Assembly: GCA_900767815.1 (NCBI GenBank)
Contig: CAAGAM010000047.1
Location: forward strand, 1 to 59,145
Origin: Clostridia bacterium
GTDB taxonomy: Bacteria; Bacillota; Clostridia; Christensenellales; Borkfalkiaceae
Reading direction: 5' to 3'
Length of the DNA: 59,145 bases
Part shown: piece after piece, positions 19,551-28,509 of the stretch
Layout of the letters: every line of letters begins with the position of its first letter
How positions within the stretch are numbered: the first letter of the stretch is position 1
Translations under genes and position numbers: made by a program
The notes under the pieces: model-generated
The model's input: only the letters and a program-made list of their open reading frames with translations
Databases searched by the model: none
What the model was told of the DNA's origin: nothing

Positions 19551-22361
19551 ATGAAGAAAAAATTTTGTATAATTATTCTTGCGGTGATTGCCGTTATTTG
19601 CATGGCGTTGTGCGCTTGCGCGCCGGATGAAAAACCCGCCGAACCGAAAGAATTGAAGATAGAACAATCGGCGTTTTCCGACCTGAAGCAAGGCGATAAA
19701 ATCGATATCGGGCGCATATCTGTGCGGCTGACTTACTCCGACGGGCGTTATGCCGAAGTTGCCGATAAGTGCGTGTTTGAATTGAACGGTGAATTGTATA
19801 ACGGTCGCGTATTGACGGCGGGAACTTATGAATTTGTTGCAAGATATCCGCTTTCCGACGGTGGATATTACGTTGCGAGCGTAACATTTTCCGTTGCGAT
19901 GGGCAAACCAGAGCCTGATCCGGAACCGGATCCCAATCCTGAACCCGATCCCAAGCCGCACGAGCACGATTTCGGCGCGTGGCAAGCGGAGGTTAAACCG
20001 ACGGTTTTTGCCGACGGAATAGTCGCTCATAAGGATTGCAATACTTGCAAAAAGCATTTTGACGAAAACGGCAAGGAACTGACGAACGTTGTTTTGCCGA
20101 AGATCGAGCCGACGTTTGACGACGTTATCAGAGATTTTTCGCTGTCTACATATGATACGGCGGGCAGAGATATGGCGGATTCTTCCCGAAATCTGCTTTT
20201 ACGCGTCGTCACAAACGGAAACTATGCGGGCAACATCGAAGTACAAACGCAACCCTCGTCCGACGGCAGCGGCACGTATACGATTACTTTGCCTCGTATA
20301 GATTATCGCGTAAACATAGCGGTGAGAACAACCTTGTCGACAAACAACGCGCAGGGCGTGTCTTTGCATGACGGCGATTACGTCGCGGTGAACGGAACAA
20401 CTCTCACGTTGCTTTCCGACGGCGAAAAAATCGTTGCCGAACTCTCCGACGCGAGCGGCGCAACGCTTCAGAACGAAGATTTGACCGACGAAGACATTAT
20501 TTGCGGCATAAGCGGCATTAAATTATACGTAAAAGGCATTCGGTATACGTCGACGTATTTATCTCCGATGGTCGGTATGGACGTATCGGCAAGCGAAAAC
20601 GAAAGTCAACAATTATATCTCGGACAATCGGCGGCGGGCAAATCGGCGACGTTCGCCATTGTTTATGATTATGCCGACGAAGATATGGAACTCGTGGCAA
20701 ACGATCTGGCGAATTTACTTGGCGAAGTAAGCGATTTGTCTTATAATGTATTCGGCGCGTACGGCGGCGCGGTTGTAAAGCCGAACTCGCATTATATTGC
20801 GCTCGGCGGCGATCTTGCAAAGCAAAACGGACTGAAAAACTTTGGTCTTACGCAGTCCAACGGCTACAATATCAGGCAAAATTATACCAATCTGTATGTT
20901 TATTCGCCCGCGACTTACGGCACGATAAAGGGCGTTTACGGGCTTTTGGAACAACTTGCCGGTTTTGAGTTTTTTACGGCGGATACGTATACATTCAATG
21001 CTTCAAGTAACTTAACGGTCGTATCCGACTATGCTTCTGCCGTAAATTATGATTTTAATTATTCCGTCGCAGGCACGGCGGAAGCGGCTTATAACAAACT
21101 TTACGCCTATCGTCTGGGCATGTTGCCCGATTGGCTCGCATTCAGCGGGGCGGGCGTAAACGTTAGTTCCAACGTTCATAATTACCTTGATATCCTGCCG
21201 TACGAAACTTACGGCGCGGCTTATCCGCAGTGGTACGAATATAAGTCGGACGCGGGAACATATGTGATTAATCTTGACGCGGCCGACGGCGTGATGGTGG
21301 GCGCGGTTACGGAATCGCTTAAACAAGTGTTGACCGCAAAACCGAAACAGGAAATATTCGTATTCGGGCAAGCCGACACGCAGTACGGACCGGACGTTGG
21401 CGATTATCTTGCGTTCGTAAACGCGGTAACCGAAAACATAGACGGATACTTACAGACAAACGAACCGGACAGAGAGATTACCGTGGCAATGCTTGCTTAC
21501 AATGGCACGTTTGTTCCGCCTCGAAGCGGTAAGTTTTTTGCGGGGAAAAACGCCAAAGTCGCGGTGTTGTTTGCCCCTGTGGGTGGAAAACACAATACGG
21601 CATACGACAATGCGGATAACAAACAGAAAAACACTTCAACGGGCGAATTTGACTGCGAAACAGTTGTCGCGCGGCTTAGCGAATGGTCGGCGCTCTCGGG
21701 CGCAACCGTACTTTGCTGGTTTTACGGAACAGACTATAACAACTATATGATGCCGTTCGACGCGCTTTCGGCAATGCAGGCAAACGTTAAGTTTGCAAAG
21801 TCCGCAGGCAACGAAATGTTGTTTTATCAATTGCAGACGTACAACGGTTCTACCGTCGGCAGCGACTGGCAACGGCTCAAATTGTATATTGCGAGTAAAC
21901 TTGCCAAAAACGTAAACGCCGACGTGAACGGGCTTATCGACGATTTTTGCAACGCGTATTTCGGTTCGGCGGCAAGCGAAATGAAACAACTGCTTGAAAC
22001 CGAACGGGCGGATTTATACAAAAACCGCAACGCAAGCGGCAATTCCGATTGGTACGGACTCGTCAACGGGTCTGCGCTTTTGCTCAACAAAAAATGTTTT
22101 CCGCTTATAACCGTAAACGGATATATGAAAACGATAGACAAAGCGAAAGAAAAGGTCCGGAATGCTTATGAAAACGGCGGTTTTACCGCAGAAGAACGCG
22201 ACAAATTGCTTGCTCGCATAGACGTGGAAAGCCTGACTTTCCGCTATATTCTGATTTCCGTACACGGCTATACCAAGTACGATAAAAGCGTGGAAGAATT
22301 TAAAACTTACGCCCGTTCGTTGGGCGTGGTTGCGCTCGGAGAAACTGTTGCAAACCGATAA
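19551..22361 (+). CDS. DUF4838-type lipoprotein with accessory N-terminal modules
   Basis: The 936-residue lipoprotein (MKKKFCIIILAVIAVICMAL, cysteines at 21 and 23) starts at ATG 19551, which has no good ribosome binding site; longer in-frame starts upstream are less plausible because they precede the signal peptide. Residues 30-110 resemble the first domain of the 17332 protein. A linker PEPDPEPDPNPEPDPKP and one Cys repeat (KDCNTCKKHFDENG) follow, and residues about 330-936 are DUF4838-like with an alpha-glucuronidase-type N-terminal segment and MLAYNGTFVPP. It is thus a larger relative of the 13126 gene. It ends 24 bases before the fucosidase. Confidence 0.75.
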   Translation: MKKKFCIIILAVIAVICMALCACAPDEKPAEPKELKIEQSAFSDLKQGDKIDIGRISVRLTYSDGRYAEVADKCVFELNGELYNGRVLTAGTYEFVARYPLSDGGYYVASVTFSVAMGKPEPDPEPDPNPEPDPKPHEHDFGAWQAEVKPTVFADGIVAHKDCNTCKKHFDENGKELTNVVLPKIEPTFDDVIRDFSLSTYDTAGRDMADSSRNLLLRVVTNGNYAGNIEVQTQPSSDGSGTYTITLPRIDYRVNIAVRTTLSTNNAQGVSLHDGDYVAVNGTTLTLLSDGEKIVAELSDASGATLQNEDLTDEDIICGISGIKLYVKGIRYTSTYLSPMVGMDVSASENESQQLYLGQSAAGKSATFAIVYDYADEDMELVANDLANLLGEVSDLSYNVFGAYGGAVVKPNSHYIALGGDLAKQNGLKNFGLTQSNGYNIRQNYTNLYVYSPATYGTIKGVYGLLEQLAGFEFFTADTYTFNASSNLTVVSDYASAVNYDFNYSVAGTAEAAYNKLYAYRLGMLPDWLAFSGAGVNVSSNVHNYLDILPYETYGAAYPQWYEYKSDAGTYVINLDAADGVMVGAVTESLKQVLTAKPKQEIFVFGQADTQYGPDVGDYLAFVNAVTENIDGYLQTNEPDREITVAMLAYNGTFVPPRSGKFFAGKNAKVAVLFAPVGGKHNTAYDNADNKQKNTSTGEFDCETVVARLSEWSALSGATVLCWFYGTDYNNYMMPFDALSAMQANVKFAKSAGNEMLFYQLQTYNGSTVGSDWQRLKLYIASKLAKNVNADVNGLIDDFCNAYFGSAASEMKQLLETERADLYKNRNASGNSDWYGLVNGSALLLNKKCFPLITVNGYMKTIDKAKEKVRNAYENGGFTAEERDKLLARIDVESLTFRYILISVHGYTKYDKSVEEFKTYARSLGVVALGETVANR

Positions 22362-22385
22362 AAACAGCAACAAAAAAGGAAAGTT

Positions 22386-23591
22386 ATGACCGATTACACA
22401 TACGTAAAAAACTTTGAAAAACTTGGCATGGGCTTGTTTGTTCACTTCGGACTGTACAGCATGGTCGGGCGCGGGGAGTGGTATCTTAAAAATTGTTCCG
22501 ACGCCGATCTTGATATGTACAATGCCTTATCTGACAAATTCGTCGTAAAAAAGAACTGGGCGAAGCAACTCGTTGCAACGGCAAAACGCGCGGGGGCAAA
22601 ATATATAAATATCACCACGCGGCATCACGACGGGTTCAGTCTGTATGATACGCGCGGATTATCCGATTTCGACGCGCCGCACAGCGCGTGCGGGCGGGAT
22701 CTGATCGCCGAACTTGCAGACGAGTGTCATAAAGCGGATATTCTGCCGTTTTTTTATCACACGCTGATCGATTGGCACGAGCCGACGTATAAGACGGATT
22801 TTTCAGCCTATCTCGATTATCTCAATAAAAGTATCGAAATTCTGTGTACGCATTACGGAAAAGTCGGCGGTTTCTGGTTCGACGGATTCTGGGATAAACC
22901 CGATTGCGACTACTGGCAGTTCGATCGTCTGTACGGAACAATCCGCAAATATCAGCCCACGGCGATGATAATAAACAACACGGGATTGAACGCGATGGGG
23001 CAGGTATCGCACAAAGAAATCGACAGCGTTACTTTCGAACGCGGTAACCCGTGCTTTGTAGATAACAGCGATCGTCCGCGCGCGGGTGAAACGTGCGAAG
23101 GAATGAACGACCATTGGGGGTACGCCTCCAACGATTTCCGCTATAAGCCCGTGGAACGTCTGATCGACACGTTGCTTGTCTGTCGCGAGAATAACTGTAA
23201 CCTGTTGCTTAACGCGGGATTGCGCGGCGACGGAACGATTACGCCGATAGAAAGAGAAATGCTCGGTTATCTCGGCAAGTGGATAAAACTCAACAAAGCG
23301 GCGGTGTATAACGCTCAGAAATGCGACGTCGCCGCCGATAACGCCGTGGTTATTACCGATGGAAAGTGGTATTATGCCGTGGCTCATGACGTTGCGATGA
23401 GTTGCGATATTAACGTGGCGAGAGCGGTTGAACGCAAACATATTATCGTGCATACGGACAAAAAAGTGACGAACGCAGGCGTTCTCGACAACGGAGAAAA
23501 AGTGGCAGTTACCAACAACGAGTTTGACCTTACGCCGTTTGCTTACGGCAACAGCATGTACGCGCGCGTTGTGCGTTTCAGATTGAATTAA
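22386..23591 (+). CDS. GH29 alpha-L-fucosidase, cytoplasmic
   Basis: The 401-residue protein begins behind AAAAGGAAAG and has no signal peptide. It shows the family 29 landmarks LGMGLFVHFGLYS near the start, TRHHDGF at about 79-84 and GGFWFDGFW at 161-169, where Asp166 is the predicted nucleophile. It should remove alpha-linked fucose from imported oligosaccharides. It is shorter than two-domain fucosidases but keeps the whole catalytic barrel plus a small C-terminal sandwich. It lies in the same operon run as the mannosidase and importer. Confidence 0.9.
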   Translation: MTDYTYVKNFEKLGMGLFVHFGLYSMVGRGEWYLKNCSDADLDMYNALSDKFVVKKNWAKQLVATAKRAGAKYINITTRHHDGFSLYDTRGLSDFDAPHSACGRDLIAELADECHKADILPFFYHTLIDWHEPTYKTDFSAYLDYLNKSIEILCTHYGKVGGFWFDGFWDKPDCDYWQFDRLYGTIRKYQPTAMIINNTGLNAMGQVSHKEIDSVTFERGNPCFVDNSDRPRAGETCEGMNDHWGYASNDFRYKPVERLIDTLLVCRENNCNLLLNAGLRGDGTITPIEREMLGYLGKWIKLNKAAVYNAQKCDVAADNAVVITDGKWYYAVAHDVAMSCDINVARAVERKHIIVHTDKKVTNAGVLDNGEKVAVTNNEFDLTPFAYGNSMYARVVRFRLN

Positions 23592-23594
23592 TAT

Positions 23595-24254
23595 ATGAAA
23601 AACTTTACGAATCTCACAATAAATTTTCTCGGGGACAGTATAACCGAGGGCGCATGGGCAACCGAACCGAAGTATAACTTTGTGTCGCGTGTAGGCGAAA
23701 AACTCGGTTGCAAGGTGAATAATTACGGTATAAGCGGTACTCGGATAGCAATGCAGACCGTGCCGTCGGCAAACCCTGTTTTCGATAAGGATTTCCTTAC
23801 CCGCGCCAAAGAAATGTCAGACGCCGATATTGTGTTTGTGTTCGGAGGAACTAACGATTACGGGCACGGCGATAGTGAAATCGGCGATTTAACGAGCCTT
23901 GACAGCCATACTTTCTGCGGCGCGGTGCGTAATCTTGCGACGTATCTTTGCGAGCGTTACGGCAAGCGGAACGTATGCTTTATTTTGCCGTTACATCGCT
24001 ATGACGAAGATAATCCCCGCGGAGAATTCGGCGCGCAGACAAAACTGCGTCCGTCGTTGAAAGAATACGTAAAGGCGGAAATTGCCGTGCTTGACGATAT
24101 GGGCATGCGTTATCTGGATTTTCGCGATTCTTTTCCGACACCCGCGGTAAACACGCCGACCGAGTATTTTCAGGACGGTTTGCATCCCACAAACAAAGGG
24201 CACGAACTGATTGCGGATATGATTTCCGATTACGTTCGTCAAAAATTTCAATAA
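23595..24254 (+). CDS. SGNH/GDSL-family esterase
   Basis: The 219-residue cytoplasmic protein starts 3 bases after the fucosidase stop. It has block I FLGDSITEG with Ser15, block III GGTNDYG with Asn87 and block V QDGLHPTN with Asp194 and His197, the complete SGNH catalytic set. In this setting it probably removes acetyl or other ester groups from imported glycans. A related enzyme lies at 39226-39945 in another operon. Confidence 0.88.
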   Translation: MKNFTNLTINFLGDSITEGAWATEPKYNFVSRVGEKLGCKVNNYGISGTRIAMQTVPSANPVFDKDFLTRAKEMSDADIVFVFGGTNDYGHGDSEIGDLTSLDSHTFCGAVRNLATYLCERYGKRNVCFILPLHRYDEDNPRGEFGAQTKLRPSLKEYVKAEIAVLDDMGMRYLDFRDSFPTPAVNTPTEYFQDGLHPTNKGHELIADMISDYVRQKFQ

Positions 24255-24323
24255 AGTTATCAGCATTCCGATTGCGGACAAGCCCGACGGCGAAATTTAC
24301 TCTCGCTCGGAACAGAGGTGAAA

Positions 24324-25033
24324 ATGTTACTGTTTTATATAAGACACGGCGATCCCGTATACGATCCGGATAGTCTGACCGAACTCGGACACAAGCAAGC
24401 GGAGGCGTTGTCCGAAAGGCTTGCTTTAAACGATCTGGACGAAATCTATTGTTCGACTTCCGTCAGAGCGCGGCAGACGGCGGAGCCGACCGCAAAAAAC
24501 TAAACCTGCCCGTAAATTTGCTCGATTGGTGCAACGAATCTTTTGTGTGGAATGAATTTACCGTATCGAACGGACAAGAGAAAAAGTGGTTTTACCAAGA
24601 CGAAACCGTGCGTAAAATCATGGCGTCGCGGCAGATAGAGAAACTCGGAACTAAATGGTACGAAAGCGACTTTTTTGCAAAAACCAATGTTAAAAACGGC
24701 GTTGAGCGAATAGCAAAAGAAACATTCGCTTTTTTGTTGTCGTTAGGGTATGATAAGTCACCGGACGGAAATTATTACGCGGCGAACAATCCAAACGAAA
24801 AGCGTATCGCCTTGTTCGCTCACGAAGGCTTCGGTATGGCATTTTTAAGCGCATTGCTTAATATACCCTATCCTGCGTTCTGTTCGCATTTTGCGTTGGA
24901 ACACAGCACGATGACCGTCATACGGTTTGAGGGAACGGATTTCGTCGTGCCGTGCGTGTTGCAATTAAGCAACGATTCGCATTTATACAAAAGCGGATTG
25001 CCCACGAACTATAAAAACGGAATTATCATTTAA
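24324..25033 (+). pseudogene. Histidine phosphatase (phosphoglycerate-mutase family) split by a -1 frameshift
   Basis: The start is ATG 24324 behind AGAGGTGAAA. The first frame gives the RHG motif (FYIRHGDP) and stops at TAA 24501-24503; the downstream frame continues through FAHEGFGM, the second catalytic histidine region, to 25033. Adding one A to the run of six at 24494-24499, or shifting ribosomes -1 there, would give an unbroken protein of about 236 residues. The site reads A AAA AAC in phase and is followed at once by the stop, so it matches a -1 slippery heptamer. A homopolymer sequencing error, a real null mutation and programmed slippage are all open. It lies between the esterase and GH36 genes. 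Confidence 0.8.
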
Positions 25034-25077
25034 ATAAATACGCCGACGGATGTAAAAAATTCGTTACGAGAGGAAAA

Positions 25078-27147
25078 ATGCTATTGAAATTCGGATTGTT
25101 CGACTTCGATATTACGTCGGATAAAATTAAAATAGTCGGTTTCGGAAACAGAAAAATTAAAAACGGATATAACTTCGTGGAGTGTCAGATATCGGGAGAA
25201 AACAAAGACACTCATTTAGGAGTTAAAATGGCGAATTCGTCGGAAGGCGGACGTCTTGAATATGTTTCTCATATTTTAGCCGAAAACACTCTGGTTATCA
25301 CGCAAAGAAGTAAGTTAATCGAAGCAAAGACGACTTTTATAAAATTTAACGATACAAATGCCATCCGGATATTTACGGAAATAAAGAATATATCGGACGG
25401 AGATATCGTCGTGGAAGAGGTTTCGGCTTTCACGCTGTGCGGACTATGCGATAACGGCATAGACGACGCCGATAGAATGTATTTTACGCGTTTCACGCAG
25501 AGCCATCATGCCGAATGTCAGCCGAGGCGATTTTCGTTTAAGGAATCGGGGCTGTTCCGTGCGAATACGGAAAGTCAGAAAAGGATCGCGTTTTGCAATA
25601 TCGGCAGTTGGTCGACTAAAGAAGAGTTGCCGCAAGGGATTATCGAAAATGCGTCGGATGGCGATTTTCTTATGTTTCAGATAGAAAGCAATTCGTCATG
25701 GTATTATGAAATAGCCGACAAAAAAGAGGAATATTATTTATATCTCGGCGGGGCGAACCTTCCGTTCGGAGATTGGAGCAAGTTGCTGAAAAGGGGCGAA
25801 ACGTACAAAACCGTAAACGTTGCGTTGTCTTTCGGAAAATCGCTTAACGCCGTTATCGGCGAAATGACGAAATACAGAAGAAATATAGCAAAAAAATGTA
25901 ATGCGGATAAACATTTACCCGTAATTTTCAACGAATATATGCACTTGTCATGGGATAGTCCTACGGAAGAGAATACGAAAAAACTCGTCCCTGTCGTGGC
26001 GAAAACGGGCGCGGAATACTACGTTATAGATTGCGGGTGGCATAATGAAGAAAACGGCAACGAAGTTTATCCTTACGTCGGGCAGTGGAAGGAGAGTAAA
26101 AAAAGATTTCCGCACGGCGTTAGGGCGACAACCGATTACATTCGTTCATACGGAATGAAAGCGGGGTTATGGATAGAGCCGGAAATAATAGGCATTCACT
26201 GTAAAGAAATGCTCGATTTTTACGACGCCGATTGTTTTCTGCAACGTAACGGCAGACCGATTGCCATTATGGGGAGATATTTCCTTGATTTCAGAGCAAA
26301 GAAGGTTACCGATTATCTGAGCGGTACAATCCGCAGAATGGTGAAGGAATACGGTGCGGATTATATAAAAATGGATTATAATCAGGACTGCGGAGTCGGA
26401 ACGGGATATATGGCTTTTTGTTACGGCGAGGGGTTGGAGCAATGCGCGGCGGCTTATTTGCAATGGGTTAAGTCCATTCAATCCGAATTTCCCGACGTAT
26501 TGTTTGAAACCTGTTCTTCCGGCGGGATGAGAATGGATTATAAAACATTATCGGAATTTCCTATAGTTTCCACTTCCGATCAGACCGATTATCTTAAATA
26601 TCCGTATATCGCAGGCAATGTTTTATCGGCCGTATTGCCCGAGCAGGCTGCAGTATGGAGTTATCCCGTCGGCGTGGGAGAGATCGGCGTGCCTTTACCG
26701 TATGATGCGGAATGGGTGAAAAATAATATTACGGCGAACAGAGTTGCGATGAACATGATTAACAGTTTTTTAGGACGGATGCATTTGGCAAGCCATATAG
26801 AACTGTTGCCGGAGAAGCAATTCGCATTGATAACGGAAGGCGTAAATTATTATAAAAAGATTGCCGAAGTTAAAAAAAGAGCGTTGCCGTTTTTTCCTGA
26901 AGGTTTTGTCGGGTTCGGTGACGAAAGCGTTGTTTCCGGTTTTGTTGCGGACGGCAAATACTATGTCGGTGTATGGAATCTAAGTAAAAACAAGTCCGAT
27001 ATCGATATAAATATGATTAAGCCGGTAAGGAGCGTAAAAATAGGCTATCCCGAAGAATCGGATGTGGAAATACACCAAAAAAGCGATAGTATAAAAGTGT
27101 GTTTAAAAAGTTTATCGGCAGTTTTCTTAGAAGTTGTTTGCGAATAA
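25078..27147 (+). CDS. GH36 alpha-galactosidase, cytoplasmic
   Basis: The 689-residue enzyme begins after ACGAGAGGAAAA and has no signal peptide. It shows an N-terminal beta-supersandwich and then a catalytic barrel with MHLSWDSPTEEN, the nucleophile Asp433 in IKMDYNQD and the acid/base Asp487 in CSSGGMRMD. It should remove terminal alpha-galactose, which fits galactomannan degradation together with the beta-mannosidase. A relative with the same motif spacing is encoded at 45041-47197. Its base composition is a little more AT-rich than that of the upstream genes. Confidence 0.9.
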   Translation: MLLKFGLFDFDITSDKIKIVGFGNRKIKNGYNFVECQISGENKDTHLGVKMANSSEGGRLEYVSHILAENTLVITQRSKLIEAKTTFIKFNDTNAIRIFTEIKNISDGDIVVEEVSAFTLCGLCDNGIDDADRMYFTRFTQSHHAECQPRRFSFKESGLFRANTESQKRIAFCNIGSWSTKEELPQGIIENASDGDFLMFQIESNSSWYYEIADKKEEYYLYLGGANLPFGDWSKLLKRGETYKTVNVALSFGKSLNAVIGEMTKYRRNIAKKCNADKHLPVIFNEYMHLSWDSPTEENTKKLVPVVAKTGAEYYVIDCGWHNEENGNEVYPYVGQWKESKKRFPHGVRATTDYIRSYGMKAGLWIEPEIIGIHCKEMLDFYDADCFLQRNGRPIAIMGRYFLDFRAKKVTDYLSGTIRRMVKEYGADYIKMDYNQDCGVGTGYMAFCYGEGLEQCAAAYLQWVKSIQSEFPDVLFETCSSGGMRMDYKTLSEFPIVSTSDQTDYLKYPYIAGNVLSAVLPEQAAVWSYPVGVGEIGVPLPYDAEWVKNNITANRVAMNMINSFLGRMHLASHIELLPEKQFALITEGVNYYKKIAEVKKRALPFFPEGFVGFGDESVVSGFVADGKYYVGVWNLSKNKSDIDINMIKPVRSVKIGYPEESDVEIHQKSDSIKVCLKSLSAVFLEVVCE

Positions 27148-27239
27148 CAAAAACCGATGAGATTGGCAAAATAAAAATCGTTTAAAATATAAATACTGAA
27201 TTTACAAAGAAATACAGAAAGTCGGTTTCCGGCTTGTTG

Positions 27240-27265
27240 ACCGCCACGAGAATCATTGTGGCGGT
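27240..27265 (+). terminator. Terminator-like hairpin after the GH36 gene
   Basis: ACCGCCAC (27240-27247) pairs with GTGGCGGT (27258-27265) and is followed by TTAATATC. The T tract is short. It would end the long glycan operon. Confidence 0.55.
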
Positions 27266-27337
27266 TTAATATCGCAAAATGCATTTGTTGCATTTGCCTT
27301 ATCCTGCTTAGGCATTGTTTTTTTAGAAAACGACGAA

Positions 27338-27952
27338 TTGTTGCGCGCGTTGAAAGAATATAAGGATAGCGGTTACTTAAATAAAAATTTCCCCGCGGAG
27401 TCGATTCTTACGAGCGATGTAATACTCGAATTAAAAACCGTTCTTAAAAAACCGATCGATATAGAAAATCCCGTGGGAATGACCTTAAAGCCCGACGACG
27501 TATCGGTAAGTTTCGGGGTTACGAAAATGAATGGCGGCAATTATTTGCGCGTATATACGTCGCAAGATAAATTGAAAGAAAAATGCGGACGGATTATATA
27601 TTCTTTCGATGACGTTGCCTTGCTTGTACTTAATTGTCCTTACGAGTATGACGGTATTATCGTTAATCCATGTAAAGAAAACATTGTTCTGAATTATAAC
27701 GTTTTACTCGGTTATAAATACGAACGGTATATGACAAATCCCGTAAGAATGACTAAATTGCTCGAAAAAATTACACCAGAAGAAATCGACTATATGAACG
27801 AAGAGTGTTATGAATTGATTTGTAAGGTTTATTATGAATATAAAAACGTTGACGATATTTCAAAGGAAACGAAAATCCCGAAAGAGGAAGTTGACCGGAT
27901 GCTCGATTACGGGTATGAAAAATTGATTCGGATAGTAAAAAGCGATTATTGA
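27338..27952 (+). CDS. SseB N-terminal-domain-like protein
   Basis: The 204-residue reading from a TTG contains LRVYTSQDKLKEK and a later YEYDGIIVNPCKENIVLNYN, which resemble the SseB (enhanced serine sensitivity) N-terminal domain. The C-terminal 60 residues look helix-turn-helix-like (VDDISKETKIPKEEVDRMLD). The frame stays open upstream, and IVFLENDELLRALKEYK reads like the true family N-terminus, yet no ATG or GTG is found there; an ATT at 27314 would be the natural position. The gene may thus be 5'-truncated or use an unusual start. Function is unknown. Confidence 0.55.
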   Translation: MLRALKEYKDSGYLNKNFPAESILTSDVILELKTVLKKPIDIENPVGMTLKPDDVSVSFGVTKMNGGNYLRVYTSQDKLKEKCGRIIYSFDDVALLVLNCPYEYDGIIVNPCKENIVLNYNVLLGYKYERYMTNPVRMTKLLEKITPEEIDYMNEECYELICKVYYEYKNVDDISKETKIPKEEVDRMLDYGYEKLIRIVKSDY

Positions 27953-28144
27953 TAAAAGCGCCTTCGTCACCGTATTATCTCGAAAAGCAATACTTTACTT
28001 GAATGTCTGTCGAAACATTGACTTATTCCCCGAGGATATCACGTGCGATTATGTTTACAATGATAAAGCGGATGTTTTTAAGTTGGGTTTTTGCTTGTTA
28101 TATACAAAACATCGCGTAATAATGCAATTTAATGTTTCATACTC
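27953..28144. other. Gap without a recognised gene
   Basis: The stretch between the SseB-like gene and the hipB promoter holds only short open frames on the plus strand. One, ending at a TGA near 28148, reads as about 47 codons (LFPEDITCDYVYNDKADVF inside) without a start site and is probably a remnant or chance. Confidence 0.4.
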
Positions 28145-28184
28145 TTGACAAAAAAGTTATTTATGTTTATAATAACAAACATAA
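28145..28184 (+). promoter_or_regulatory. hipBA promoter with overlapping palindromic operator
   Basis: TTGACA (28145-28150), a 17-base spacer and TATAAT (28168-28173) make a consensus promoter. A perfect inverted repeat, TTATGTTT (28161-28168) and AAACATAA (28177-28184), overlaps the -10 box, and a nested GTTATT/AATAAC repeat lies at 28156-28161 and 28171-28176. This is the expected layout for repression by the HipB-like antitoxin. Confidence 0.8.
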
Positions 28185-28196
28185 GGAGATAATTTA

Positions 28197-28508
28197 ATGC
28201 AAAGAGAAGTCGTGATAATGCCCAAGACTCTGGATATATTAAAGACGATGGGCGAGCAAATAAAGATGGCAAGACTCAGAAGAAATTTGCCCGTAAAAAT
28301 AGTTTCTGAACGGGCAGGAATAAGCAGAAATACGCTTTGGCAAATCGAAAAAGGTAATCCTTCCGTCGCTATCGGGTATTATGCCGCGGTTTTGCATGCG
28401 TTGAATAATCTCGACGGGGATTTATTGCTTGTGGCAAAAGATGACGAATTCGGCAAAAAATTGCAGGATTTAGAGATAAGCGCTAAAAAGCGCGTCAGCA
28501 GGAAATAG
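28197..28508 (+). CDS. hipB: HipB-like Xre antitoxin
   Basis: The 103-residue protein starts behind AAGGAG. Residues about 15-75 form an Xre helix-turn-helix (MGEQIKMARLRRNLPVKIVS, then ERAGISRNTLWQIEKGNPSV). The charged C-terminal tail ends KKRVSRK. It ends one base before the HipA gene, the standard order of hipBA operons. It should bind its own operator at 28161-28184 and neutralise the kinase. Confidence 0.88.
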   Translation: MQREVVIMPKTLDILKTMGEQIKMARLRRNLPVKIVSERAGISRNTLWQIEKGNPSVAIGYYAAVLHALNNLDGDLLLVAKDDEFGKKLQDLEISAKKRVSRK

Positions 28509-28509
28509 T

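Noticed and set aside
19522..19552. TTGACA and TATTAT ahead of the 19551 gene as a separate promoter
   Set aside because: The spacer is 19 bases and the -10 would overlap the ATG; too weak to report as a promoter.
27200..27337. N-terminal extension of the SseB-like protein through the terminator hairpin
   Set aside because: The frame is open only by chance through a palindrome, has no start codon with a ribosome binding site, and does not read like the family before IVFLENDE.
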